Source of the DNA: DAIOEK01 sp964648485
Lineage (GTDB): Bacteria; Chloroflexota; Anaerolineae; Anaerolineales; Anaerolineaceae
Assembly (NCBI GenBank): GCA_964648485.1
Contig: CAZYOF010000020.1
Coordinates: 1-58,349, forward strand
Length of the DNA stretch: 58,349 nucleotides
Direction of reading: 5' to 3'
Shown: in pieces, positions 34,210 through 43,109 of the stretch
How the letters are laid out: the number at the start of each line of letters is the position of its first letter
Position numbering within the stretch: position 1 is the stretch's first letter
Notes under the pieces: generated by a model
Databases searched by the model: none
Told to the model about the DNA's origin: nothing
What the model saw: only the letters and a program-made list of their open reading frames with translations
Translations under genes and position numbers: made by a program

Positions 34210-35747
34210 TGGATGACCCCGAGGCGGTACAGGAAGCCGACTGGGCGGAGCGCGTATACTGCTACCAACGCTGCCAACCATTTGCCGTGCAGCAGGTCAC
34301 CACGGAGGAAGGTACATCCACCTACGATTATGACGCCAATGGTCGCGGTGTGAAACGGAGCACCCCGGGAGGAATCGAGCGGGGAAATATGACTGCGCGG
34401 ATGGAGAACGGGGTGAGCTGGACGCATACCTACAATGCCGAGAACAGATTAGCCAGCATGACGAATGGTCGCGTAACGCAGTGGAGCACCCCGGTTACCA
34501 TGCCGCGAACGGAGTTCGCAGATAATCAAACAGTGGGCGTCACCACCTGGCTGTTCAGCTATGACGGGGATGGCACCCTGGTGGGGCAATTGGTCACGGA
34601 TGGAGTCACCGCAACGCATACCGCCTTCTTCATGGGCGGGGGAACCGAAGTTATCAGCGACGGGGTCACCGAAACGGTGCGGAAGTACTACTCCCTGGCT
34701 GGACAGACATTCGGAATGAGCGATAATGGGGTGATGAAGTACCTGATCAGCGATCAACTTGGGTCAACGGTATCCATTACCGACAACACCGGCGGTGTAT
34801 TGAGTGAGACGAGGTACATGCCCTTCGGCGAGCCGCGCGCGGATGTAGGCAGCATCACCCAGACAGATAAAACATACACGGGGCAAAGGGATGTGCCCGA
34901 CACGGGCTTGATGGATTACAGGGCAAGGCTTTACTCACCCTCGCTTGGCAGATTCATTCAACCTGATACGATCGTGCCCGGCGCAGGCAACTCGCAGGCT
35001 TGGAATAGATACAGCTATGTTCTTAATAATCCGATAACCTATATTGATCCTTCTGGGAATTTCGTATGTGATTCCATTGTGGATGGAAAGTGTATAAATG
35101 ACAGTGGCGATAAGTCTGCTACAACAAAGAAAGTGAAAGTTAATAAAAAGACCTTATTGACAAAATCTCCTATCCGAATTGAGGAGATTGATTGGCTTCA
35201 GTGGTTTGGAGGGACAGTATTTGCGAAAGAAAATGGAAAAATGTATAACTACCATAAATATTGCCAAAGTTACCATTGTGGTGTGGATTTTGGGGCTGAT
35301 TGGGGTACAGATATTTATGCTGGCGTAAATGGTCAAATAACATATGTTGGAGACCATAAAGTATCAATAATCTCTGGAAATTACGAAATTCTTTTTCTTC
35401 ACTTATCTGCGTATTCTGTAGTTTATGGGCAGAATGTTACACCTGATACAATTATTGGGAGGGTAGGAAATACGACCAATAGGTCATCAGATGGTAATAA
35501 TCACTTACATTTGGAAATACGATATAGTGATATTGAGCTTAATGGATATAAGAATAGAATTGCAAACCCATTACTGTATATGCCTCCGGAAACGATTCAA
35601 AGTTTATTGACTATAGCTGATGAACAGAACAGGTTAGCAAATTGGAAGGACAAAGGTGTTACTTTTGCTAATACTGATAGTCTAAATCCTTTCGATCAAC
35701 CAGAAGTGATTACACGAATGGCAGGAAATCTATGGAAACTGAAATAA
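34209..35747 (+). CDS. RHS repeat protein with M23 metallopeptidase tip (cassette c)
   Basis: The longest RHS copy, 512 residues. YD-repeats and core fill about residues 1-290 (YDYDANGRG, YNAENRLASM, GLMDYRARLY, LGRFIQPDTIVPGAGN, YIDPSG). The tip then carries an M23/LytM peptidase: HCGVDFGAD near residue 356 (HxxxD) and NHLHLEIRY near residue 433 (HxH), the zinc site that cuts peptide cross-links in peptidoglycan. The core is GC-rich and the tip AT-rich. The N terminus is truncated; the GTG start is nominal. It overlaps the downstream lipoprotein gene by 16 bases. Confidence 0.8.
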   Translation: MDDPEAVQEADWAERVYCYQRCQPFAVQQVTTEEGTSTYDYDANGRGVKRSTPGGIERGNMTARMENGVSWTHTYNAENRLASMTNGRVTQWSTPVTMPRTEFADNQTVGVTTWLFSYDGDGTLVGQLVTDGVTATHTAFFMGGGTEVISDGVTETVRKYYSLAGQTFGMSDNGVMKYLISDQLGSTVSITDNTGGVLSETRYMPFGEPRADVGSITQTDKTYTGQRDVPDTGLMDYRARLYSPSLGRFIQPDTIVPGAGNSQAWNRYSYVLNNPITYIDPSGNFVCDSIVDGKCINDSGDKSATTKKVKVNKKTLLTKSPIRIEEIDWLQWFGGTVFAKENGKMYNYHKYCQSYHCGVDFGADWGTDIYAGVNGQITYVGDHKVSIISGNYEILFLHLSAYSVVYGQNVTPDTIIGRVGNTTNRSSDGNNHLHLEIRYSDIELNGYKNRIANPLLYMPPETIQSLLTIADEQNRLANWKDKGVTFANTDSLNPFDQPEVITRMAGNLWKLK

Positions 35748-36853
35748 GAAATACAAGAAAAATAATTATTATTGGTTCAATAATAATGAGTTTTCTCATA
35801 TCAATTTGTTTTGGGTGTAGCTCTAACTACGCAATAGAATCGGATAACACCACAATTAAACCAACCAATCTTATAACTTATATTCCTCGATCGACAACGG
35901 CACTCACCATAACACCAACCATTCAATACACACAAACAAGTTGGACAGAAACAGCGATTGAGAGAATCGATATTCATCCGTCCTATGGAAATTTTGAATT
36001 TTCGGATGATGGTGAAAGTCTTATATATAGAGATAATATGAATACTTGGTGGCGATATTCTTTCCAGTTGAAGATTGCTGAAGAGATATCTTCACCAGAA
36101 GATTACATTATTTCATATAGTGATGTAAGGACATTTTTGAATAAACATAAAATCCAAAGAGATTGTGAGGGTTTATTTTTTTCACCGAATGGGCGGCAAG
36201 TCATCTGTAAGGAACGGAGATATTCCAAACCAACAGCGACAGTCGATTTGACCAATTTGCCAGATGAACAACCTGTTCTCGATACATCACTCCTAATTTA
36301 TTACTACGATCTAGATAATAATACTGAGGTATATCTGGGAAAAATCTATGGGGATATCGGATGGGTGGTGTGGGCACCATCAAACCAGGCAGGGGTATTA
36401 AATATGGCATACCTTTCTCCCTATCCTTGGAATGCAGAAGATAGTGCATTATATTTTGATGTTAATAAGAAAAGTATCATGCCATTAAAACAATTAGACC
36501 AGGCAGCTGGAAAAGCTAGAGCATTGGCTATCTCAACTGATTGGATTATTTATGAAAAAGACAAGAAATTCTTTGCATTTAATATTCTGACCGGTGATAC
36601 AAAAAAACTCGAAACCTTCAATGCTATGCTTTGGGGAATAAACAGTAATGAGTTTCTAGGGGTGGAGAATGATTTTGAAATTAGTAGTTGCGCAATCTTG
36701 TTCTATATGGATATGCAAAACCTAAATAAGCAAGTGATCAAGGATAGAATTTGTTCCAATAGTATAAATTATCCAAGGTTCAAATTATCTCCAGACAAAG
36801 AGGAATTTGTATTCAGCCTGCCAGAAGGGATATATATTTTATATATTCAATAA
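35732..36853 (+). CDS. Lipoprotein following the RHS-M23 cassette
   Basis: A 373-residue protein with a lipoprotein signal: basic start, hydrophobic IIIIGSIIMSFLIS, then a lipobox ending ICFGC with Cys near residue 29. After a Thr-rich spacer the body has repeated short beta motifs (FEFSDDGESLIYRD, LFFSPNGRQVIC, KLSPDKEEFVFSL) that resemble beta-propeller blades. It should sit on the outer face of the membrane, where an M23 toxin would act. The 16-base overlap with the toxin-like gene suggests an immunity or partner role, which is inference. Confidence 0.6.
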   Translation: METEIRNTRKIIIIGSIIMSFLISICFGCSSNYAIESDNTTIKPTNLITYIPRSTTALTITPTIQYTQTSWTETAIERIDIHPSYGNFEFSDDGESLIYRDNMNTWWRYSFQLKIAEEISSPEDYIISYSDVRTFLNKHKIQRDCEGLFFSPNGRQVICKERRYSKPTATVDLTNLPDEQPVLDTSLLIYYYDLDNNTEVYLGKIYGDIGWVVWAPSNQAGVLNMAYLSPYPWNAEDSALYFDVNKKSIMPLKQLDQAAGKARALAISTDWIIYEKDKKFFAFNILTGDTKKLETFNAMLWGINSNEFLGVENDFEISSCAILFYMDMQNLNKQVIKDRICSNSINYPRFKLSPDKEEFVFSLPEGIYILYIQ

Positions 36854-37026
36854 TATATGTGGCGAACGCGATTTTTCATTGGACTGTAGTGTAGTATTTT
36901 GATAGTGGGAAGTATTATCTGTTTAATCACCTCATCAATTGGCTCATTTATATACTCTACATAATCCAATGATTTTGTGTCACTATTGTTAATTAAAAAT
37001 ATCTATACAATGATCGGCTTGTTGCC

Positions 37027-37107
37027 GGAACGCGGCGTGGAAGACTCCGAAGCGGTACAGGAAGCCGGCTGGGAGGAGCGGGTGTACAGCTACCAACGCA
37101 GCCAACC
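37027..37107 (+). pseudogene. 27-codon RHS gene fragment
   Basis: Encodes RGVEDSEAVQEAGWEERVYS and a few more residues, clearly parallel to the start of RHS cassette c (RGVDDPEAVQEADWAERVYC at 34.2 kb). It then breaks off abruptly at the left edge of the next repeat region. The 170 bases upstream of it (36854-37026) show no gene. Confidence 0.7.
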
Positions 37108-37132
37108 TTGTCTATGATTATTGAATGTGAAG

Positions 37133-37400
37133 AAATCGCCTTCCCAAATGTGTGCAATTCGTGTGCAACTGAAGCAAAACGCGCTGGAAACAATGGAATC
37201 ATTGCACAGAATGGAAGAAATTTCAGTCAAAACGTGCACTATTTGGACATATTGCACCTCCTGGAAGCATTAGACGGGCTTCCGCCGAACTGTGGATGCA
37301 TCCTCGTAGAGGATCAAGTTGTTGTCCCCAAAGAACGGGGATTTTATGGGTACCGACCCCCACGCGTGCCCGATCGGAGGGAGGGTATCAGCCACCCCTC
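37133..37400 (+). repeat. tRNA-His-derived long repeat, copy C
   Basis: A 268-bp copy of the element also found at 58.02-58.27 kb. The left half has TGTGCAA-type motifs in both orientations (near 37150, 37161, 37200, 37250). The right half starts like the tRNA-His anticodon arm (GGATCAAGTTGTTGT, 37311-37325), has a hairpin insertion TCCCCAAAGAACGGGGA, and continues with CGACCCCCA (37354-37362). A second insertion (37363-37387) and TCAGCCACCCC (37388-37398) follow. A reverse-orientation mini-hairpin splits the anticodon arm at 37297-37311. Open frames here are accidental. Confidence 0.8.
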
Positions 37401-37428
37401 AGACCTCGAGGAACCGGGGTCTTTTTTT
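37401..37428 (+). terminator. Terminator-like hairpin after repeat copy C
   Basis: AGACCTCG (37401-37408) pairs with CGGGGTCT (37415-37422) around AGGAAC, followed by six T. It matches the hairpin after copy B. Confidence 0.75.
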
Positions 37429-37429
37429 A

Positions 37430-37485
37430 TGGATCAAGTTGTAGTCCTAAAAGAATGAGGATTACGCCTTCCCTTAAGGCGTAAT
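37430..37485 (+). repeat. Partial tRNA-His-derived repeat (copy C2) with hairpin
   Basis: Directly after the poly-T of the preceding terminator, TGGATCAAGTTGTAGT (37430-37445) repeats the tRNA-His anticodon arm. It runs into TCCTAAAAGAATGAGGAT and then a perfect 10-bp hairpin ATTACGCCTT/AAGGCGTAAT (37461-37485). The 115 bases after it hold only AT-rich DNA with an isolated TATAAT at 37572. Confidence 0.65.
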
Positions 37486-37601
37486 AAGTCAGCAACGTGA
37501 TGTATCTGGAAACTTAAAGTTATAAATTATCCACAATTTATGAATGCAAAAATATTATCACTGCCATCCCTTATAATTACACTAAGACCAGGTAATTTGA
37601 T

Positions 37602-40136
37602 ATGGATCAAGAAAAACTATCCAGGCAGCGGCATTTACTTTACTTCTCCAGTTCGGCATTTCTGGAGTCAATTCTTGCTATTCTGTGGCTGGCGGCAATC
37701 CCGACTGAAACAACCAGCACCATTTTCCTGTGTTACAGCCTGAACCGGCTCCTCCTCATGCTCGTCCCTTTGAGTATTGCCCTGACGAGTGTTGTATGGT
37801 TATTGACGCATAAATATTTAGATCGGATTGCTATTTTCCTGCAGAAACGCATTTTTTTAAAGCTGAGTTTCTTACTTGGAATCAGTCTCATCGGCTTTTT
37901 ACTTTTCGCCTCAGCTCAAGCTCAATGGCAAATGTTGTATGGAAGGGTTCTTCCGGTCATCACCTTATTGATTTTTATCTTCCTTCAATGGCCAATTCTC
38001 ATTGTTGTATCAAGTGATGTGGGCAGGCAGCAGATAATCTCCTGGCTCAAAACGAAATTCGAATTTTCACTGAAAAATTCGATCATCATCACAGGTATCG
38101 TTCTTTTTTTTCATTATGTATCAACCATTTTGTATCCTGTTGCTAATAAAGAAGACCTCTGGTGGGATAGCGCCGTACCATTACTCTTCTGGCAAATTTT
38201 AATCTCCATTCTTGTTGTTAAAGGTTTCGGCTGGCTCAAAAACAGGCTGAAAAAAATCGCTGGCAAGAAACTGGATTGGATGTTTTTCTTGGTCATTTTT
38301 GTGGTCTTTGGTATTTTATGGTCATCGGCTCCGCTTCAACCCAATTACTTTACTACCAAACCGGGTCCACCCAACTTTGTATCGTATCCTGCCAGTGATT
38401 CAGCAATCTTTGATCTTCAAGCGCAATCTGTTTTGCAGGGTTATGGGTTCAATAATGGAAGAGTATTAGACCGTCCTGTTTACCCGGCATTTTTAGCTTT
38501 ACTGCACGTTATTTTCGGGCAGGATATGGCTGCCAATATGGCAGTTCAGGCATTTTTGTTCGCGATCTTACCCGCATTAGTGTACCTGATCTGCGTATCA
38601 ATTGGTTCAAGAAGCTGGGGGGTGTTTGCTTCTGTGATGGTCGGATTCTGGGGCTTGAATGGGATTAATGCGAGTAATGTATTAAATACATCCACCCCGA
38701 AACAAATATTAACCGAATACCCCCTGGCAATTGCCCTGGCGGTCTTGATCCTCTTTTCATTAAGATGGCATAAAACGGGTTTTCGTGGATGGGTGTATCC
38801 TGCGGTTATCGGTGGTGTAATTGCATTGGCTGCGTATCTGCGCTACAGCGCGTTGATCCTTTTACCATTCTGGATGCTGATTCCCATTTTCTATCACAGA
38901 AAAATCAATAAAAAGGGGATTATTACAATTTGTTTCATCCTCTGCGGTTTTGTAATCTTATCTGCACCCTGGCATATCAGAAATTCTATCCGAGCCGGTG
39001 GGATCGTAATTCCATACACAAGAAAGATTTCTTTTGTGGTCAATAATCGTTTAACAACTACAACGAATATGCAAAATATGGCAGAAGAGAAAGATATAAC
39101 CAGAAGAAACCAAAATGACGGGCAAAATACTGAAGATGACGAAGAAAACCTGGCTAATCAAAAATTTACATCAACTGATGAATTGATACCTGAAAACCCT
39201 GCTTACGAAATGGTGGGAATTCATCTGCTTCACAATATGATGAGTTCGCTCTTCATCTTACCTGTCTCAGTGCACTTAACTGATCTGCAGACCACCATAA
39301 AATTGGGCGGCGTCCTCTGGAAATACAATTGGGATGGGATCCTGACACCCGCTCAATTGATTGTATTTATTCTCCAGGTAACTATCCTTGCATATGGTTT
39401 TACTTACTTATTCCAAAATAATAAATATGCAACAAGCATTCTGGTTTTGATTTTTTCAGGGATTACGATCAGCAATTCGCTCGGAACATCATCCGGTGGG
39501 AGATTTATCATCCCGGTTAATTGGATTGTGTTGATCGTTTATGGATCGGGTTTACTCAAATTACTAGAATCCAAATTTCCCCTGAGAAACAAAGAAGAAA
39601 AATTTGTATCCGGAAATCAGACAAAACCCATGCTGGGGTTGGCGTTACTCGGGATATTTGTTACAGGCATGCTGCCAGTGTTGGTCGACATTGTCTCACT
39701 GAGGATAGGTCCAAAAGATACAATGCAATTTTCACAAAAATCAGATATGGTCGCGTATCTAAGCTCAAAAACCATAGCGGGTGATAAAGTGGACCTAGAG
39801 GAGATCAACGACAATTCAGCCAAACGGGTGAAGCAAGGGGCTTTGTTTTATCCGGTTATTGTGAGCGTAAGCGACCAGAATCTACCTGAAAATATTAGTA
39901 ACTATATAAAGAAGAAGACAGTTACGCGGTTCTATCTCATGGAATCTGATGGCTACTCCAAAGCCTATTTTCTATTCAATAAACAAATCGAACTGGAAAA
40001 TGGAGACCGGGTGTATTTTCTGAGTTGCAGCAATTCAGGAGTCTACTACATTCAACATCTGTTCATCCAACGGAGGGAATCATTTGAATATTACAAAGGT
40101 GAGGATTCAAGCAGGATTTGTTCGAGTGAAAAATAG
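37602..40136 (+). CDS. Large multispanning GT-C-like glycosyltransferase
   Basis: An 844-residue membrane protein with roughly a dozen or more hydrophobic segments. The extracytoplasmic loop after the sixth or so segment has an acidic DSAIFDLQAQSVLQGYGF, where GT-C enzymes keep catalytic acidic residues. DRPVYPAFLALLHVIFGQD and the multi-helix bundle after it resemble the GT39/ArnT-like group that uses lipid-linked sugars. A charged soluble loop (near residues 480-530) and a C-terminal domain follow. It opens the glycan cluster and lies directly after the tRNA-derived repeats. Confidence 0.65.
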   Translation: MDQEKLSRQRHLLYFSSSAFLESILAILWLAAIPTETTSTIFLCYSLNRLLLMLVPLSIALTSVVWLLTHKYLDRIAIFLQKRIFLKLSFLLGISLIGFLLFASAQAQWQMLYGRVLPVITLLIFIFLQWPILIVVSSDVGRQQIISWLKTKFEFSLKNSIIITGIVLFFHYVSTILYPVANKEDLWWDSAVPLLFWQILISILVVKGFGWLKNRLKKIAGKKLDWMFFLVIFVVFGILWSSAPLQPNYFTTKPGPPNFVSYPASDSAIFDLQAQSVLQGYGFNNGRVLDRPVYPAFLALLHVIFGQDMAANMAVQAFLFAILPALVYLICVSIGSRSWGVFASVMVGFWGLNGINASNVLNTSTPKQILTEYPLAIALAVLILFSLRWHKTGFRGWVYPAVIGGVIALAAYLRYSALILLPFWMLIPIFYHRKINKKGIITICFILCGFVILSAPWHIRNSIRAGGIVIPYTRKISFVVNNRLTTTTNMQNMAEEKDITRRNQNDGQNTEDDEENLANQKFTSTDELIPENPAYEMVGIHLLHNMMSSLFILPVSVHLTDLQTTIKLGGVLWKYNWDGILTPAQLIVFILQVTILAYGFTYLFQNNKYATSILVLIFSGITISNSLGTSSGGRFIIPVNWIVLIVYGSGLLKLLESKFPLRNKEEKFVSGNQTKPMLGLALLGIFVTGMLPVLVDIVSLRIGPKDTMQFSQKSDMVAYLSSKTIAGDKVDLEEINDNSAKRVKQGALFYPVIVSVSDQNLPENISNYIKKKTVTRFYLMESDGYSKAYFLFNKQIELENGDRVYFLSCSNSGVYYIQHLFIQRRESFEYYKGEDSSRICSSEK

Positions 40137-40226
40137 AAATGGTCTACGTGCAAAATCCAAAATAAATGTCAGGTTTGTGATATAGTTTTCAGAGTTAATC
40201 TTATTTTCTGAACAAGGTTTTTCGCA

Positions 40227-41072
40227 ATGAAGGTTGATGATGCTGCACAAAATTATGAAGAAACTGTAATTGAACCACCTCGCGGATGGCTCAATTTACA
40301 GTTAAAGGAAATGTGGCATTTCCGAGAGCTTTTATATTTTCTGGTCTGGCGAGATTTGAAAGTTCGGTACAAGCAAACTGTATTAGGTGCTGCCTGGGTG
40401 ATCATACAGCCTGTTATTACCATGGTGATTTTTAGCATCATCTTCGGGCGACTGGCAAAATTGCCTTCCGATGGTATTCCTTATCCAATTTTTACCTACA
40501 GTGCCTTACTTCCCTGGCAATTGTTTTCCAGGGCTATTTCAGAAGCTTCTTCAAGCCTGGTCGGAAACTCGCAATTTGTTACAAAAATTTACTTTCCGCG
40601 TCTATTTTTACCCGCATCTTCCATATTAAGCGGGCTGGTTGATTTTTTCATCTCCATGTTTATTCTCTTTGGTTTGATGTGGTTTTACCATATCCCGGTG
40701 ACACCCCGCATCTTTGTATTGCCGGTATTGATCATTATCACCATCATTACGTCAATGGCTGCAGCGATGTGGTTATCAGCAATCAATGTAAAATACCGTG
40801 ATGTTAAATATACACTGCCTTTTTTACTGCAGGCATGGCAATATATCACACCTGTTGTATATTCCAGTTCCATAATTCCAGAAAAGTGGAGAATCCTGTA
40901 TGGGTTAAATCCGATGGCGGGTGTCGTGGATGGGTTTCGTTGGGCTTTGCTGGGCCAACAAATGGAAATCACATCCATTATGTGGATATCAGCTATCGCA
41001 ATCATTCTTCTAACATTTGGAGGATTGGTTTATTTTCAACGGATGGAATCATCCTTTTCTGACATCATATAA
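40227..41072 (+). CDS. ABC-2 type polysaccharide export permease (Wzm-like)
   Basis: A 281-residue ABC-2 permease with six membrane segments. The N-terminal LLYFLVWRDLKVRYKQTVLG followed by AAWVIIQPVITMVIFSIIFG is typical of O-antigen and teichoic-acid exporters. It precedes its ATPase by eight bases. It should export a finished lipid-linked glycan across the membrane. Confidence 0.88.
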   Translation: MKVDDAAQNYEETVIEPPRGWLNLQLKEMWHFRELLYFLVWRDLKVRYKQTVLGAAWVIIQPVITMVIFSIIFGRLAKLPSDGIPYPIFTYSALLPWQLFSRAISEASSSLVGNSQFVTKIYFPRLFLPASSILSGLVDFFISMFILFGLMWFYHIPVTPRIFVLPVLIIITIITSMAAAMWLSAINVKYRDVKYTLPFLLQAWQYITPVVYSSSIIPEKWRILYGLNPMAGVVDGFRWALLGQQMEITSIMWISAIAIILLTFGGLVYFQRMESSFSDII

Positions 41073-41080
41073 GGGCAAAA

Positions 41081-42352
41081 ATGAGCAATTTTGCAATACG
41101 CGTAGAAGATATTTCAAAGCAGTACACAATACAAAAAACGCAAAGATACAAGATGCTGCGTGAACAAGTTACCGATATCTTGCAGGCTGGTTATAACGCA
41201 CTAACGAATAATGAACTGGAAGATAATCAACCTTCTTCTAGAAAAAAGAAAATATGGGCATTAAATGGCGTATCTTTTGATGTACTTCATGGTGAATCAA
41301 TTGGGATTATCGGAGCGAATGGGGCAGGCAAAACAACTTTATTAAAGATACTTTCGAGGGTAACCACACCCACAAAGGGGAGGGTGAGATTGCGAGGAAG
41401 GGTGGGGTCATTATTGGAAGTGGGTACCGGTTTTCATCCTGAGCTGACTGGAAGAGAAAATGTTTTCTTAAATGGTGCGGTCCTCGGGATGAAAAAATCA
41501 GAGATCGTGAGAAAGTTTGATGAAATTGTTGATTTTTCAGGTATAGAAGAATTTATTGATACTCCGGTTAAGAGATATTCTACCGGAATGCGGATGCGCC
41601 TCGCATTTTCAGTAGCAGCACACCTTGAACCTGAAATCTTGCTGGTAGATGAAGTTCTTGCTGTAGGAGATGTGGCTTTTCAGAAAAAAAGCCTGTATAA
41701 AATGGAAAGCGTCACGAAAGATGGGCGTACAGTTCTGTTTGTGAGCCACAATCTAGCTGCCATTAAGTCTTTTTGTCCAAAAACTATACTGTTAGAACAA
41801 GGAAAAATTTCTTATTTTGGTGACAGCGATATCGCAATACAGAAGTATCTTGCTGAAAACGCTACACTATTAACAAAAAAAGATCTGGCACTGAATAAAC
41901 AATTTTCAGGGCAATTATTAAATATTATTCCCAGTAATGTTAATTTGCAACCTGAAAACAATTTTCCGCATGATCAACCGGTTTTTGTGAAGGTAAAAGT
42001 ATCAGTAAATCTAAGTGCATATAAGATGCATATTATGCTCAAGCTGGATAATTCCAACCTTGATACCATTTTGGTTACCAGAGATTTTGATACCAATGGC
42101 GATTTTCTTATTCCGTCTGAACCTGGTATCTATGAATTTCTGGTAGAGTTGCCATCCAACTTTCTTACACCCGGCAGGTATTATCTCGGCGGCGTTATAT
42201 CAGCACAAACCGGGAAGAACCGAATCCGATCGATACATAGGCTTGAACACTTTGTTGAATTCAACGTGTATGACAATGGAAGTCAATTATCCCAATTTAA
42301 CATTCCCTGGCAGGGATGGGTCCATACCAAAGTGAATTGGTCAAGGTTATAG
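41081..42352 (+). CDS. ABC polysaccharide export ATPase with C-terminal Wzt-type domain
   Basis: A 423-residue protein. Its ATPase has Walker A GANGAGKTT near residue 87, a signature YSTGMRMRLA near residue 167 and Walker B ILLVDEVLAVGD. The extra domain of about 150 residues after residue 270 has an all-beta pattern (VFVKVKVSVNLSAYKMHIML, PGIYEFLVELPS, TPGRYYLGGVIS). It resembles the Wzt carbohydrate-binding domain that reads the end group of the glycan. In Wzt systems this domain recognises a capped chain end, which fits the modifying enzymes nearby. Confidence 0.88.
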   Translation: MSNFAIRVEDISKQYTIQKTQRYKMLREQVTDILQAGYNALTNNELEDNQPSSRKKKIWALNGVSFDVLHGESIGIIGANGAGKTTLLKILSRVTTPTKGRVRLRGRVGSLLEVGTGFHPELTGRENVFLNGAVLGMKKSEIVRKFDEIVDFSGIEEFIDTPVKRYSTGMRMRLAFSVAAHLEPEILLVDEVLAVGDVAFQKKSLYKMESVTKDGRTVLFVSHNLAAIKSFCPKTILLEQGKISYFGDSDIAIQKYLAENATLLTKKDLALNKQFSGQLLNIIPSNVNLQPENNFPHDQPVFVKVKVSVNLSAYKMHIMLKLDNSNLDTILVTRDFDTNGDFLIPSEPGIYEFLVELPSNFLTPGRYYLGGVISAQTGKNRIRSIHRLEHFVEFNVYDNGSQLSQFNIPWQGWVHTKVNWSRL

Positions 42353-42372
42353 TAACAAATCGTAAGGAACAT

Positions 42373-43107
42373 ATGGAATCGACAGGTGTATTATTTATAG
42401 CGACAGGAAAAAGGTATATTCAAGCAGGCATCAGAGCTGCGAAAACAGTGCATCGAGCTATGCCTGATTTACCAATCCATCTGTACGCGAATTGGAAAGA
42501 GAATGGGTTTAGATTCGACGAAACGCCGTTTCCGTTTACATCCGTGAGTGAGATCGAGAATCCGCACCGAAGGTCAAAGGTAGATTACCTTGCAAAAACT
42601 CCATTTGAAAAGACTTTATATCTGGATACCGACACAGCTGTAGTCTCGGATATCAGAGATATTTATGACTTATTAGAGCGGTTTGACATCGCATTATGCC
42701 ATGCACACCGGCGAAATGTTCCGAAACGTTTACTTACCTGGCGAAATCAGCTCCCAGAAGCATTTCCACAGTTCAACTCTGGTGTATTTCTTTATAAAAA
42801 AAATGCCAAAGTAATAGATTTTCTAAATCAATGGTCGGCAGCATTTCATACTGAGCATTTTATGCAAGATCAGGTGACATTACGCGAACTCCTATGGCTA
42901 TCAGATATACGGATAGCAACTTTACCTCCTGAATATAATGTAAGGTATATAAAATACCATTTCCTCTGGGGGAAGAATGAAGCAAAAACAAAAATATTCC
43001 ATTTACGAAAATACCACGATGGCGAATTCTGGTATGTAACAAAACCATTAAAAAGGTTAATAAAACAGATTATCGCTCCAAAGAGAGAACCAGGAAACAA
43101 AAAGTAA
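42373..43107 (+). CDS. GT8-like nucleotide-sugar glycosyltransferase
   Basis: A 244-residue GT-A-fold transferase. The metal-binding DxD is in YLDTDTAVVSDI, and FNSGVFLYK and QDQVTLREL are further elements of the GT8/Gnt family. I start it at the ATG at 42373, which has AAGGAAC upstream. The longer reading frame overlaps the exporter gene. It is followed two bases later by a sulfotransferase gene. Confidence 0.7.
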   Translation: MESTGVLFIATGKRYIQAGIRAAKTVHRAMPDLPIHLYANWKENGFRFDETPFPFTSVSEIENPHRRSKVDYLAKTPFEKTLYLDTDTAVVSDIRDIYDLLERFDIALCHAHRRNVPKRLLTWRNQLPEAFPQFNSGVFLYKKNAKVIDFLNQWSAAFHTEHFMQDQVTLRELLWLSDIRIATLPPEYNVRYIKYHFLWGKNEAKTKIFHLRKYHDGEFWYVTKPLKRLIKQIIAPKREPGNKK

Positions 43108-43109
43108 AA

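Noticed and set aside
36993..37202. Minus-strand frame in repeat copy C (and 57929-58144 in copy D) as an integrase or transposase remnant
   Set aside because: No recombinase motif is visible and the two copies are not kept open in the same frame, so I treat it as non-coding.
37108..37484. Open frames encoding DQVVVPKERGFYGYRPP-like peptides (also at 58080-58283)
   Set aside because: These are translations of the tRNA-His-derived repeat on different frames; there is no ribosome binding site and no protein-like conservation beyond the repeat itself.
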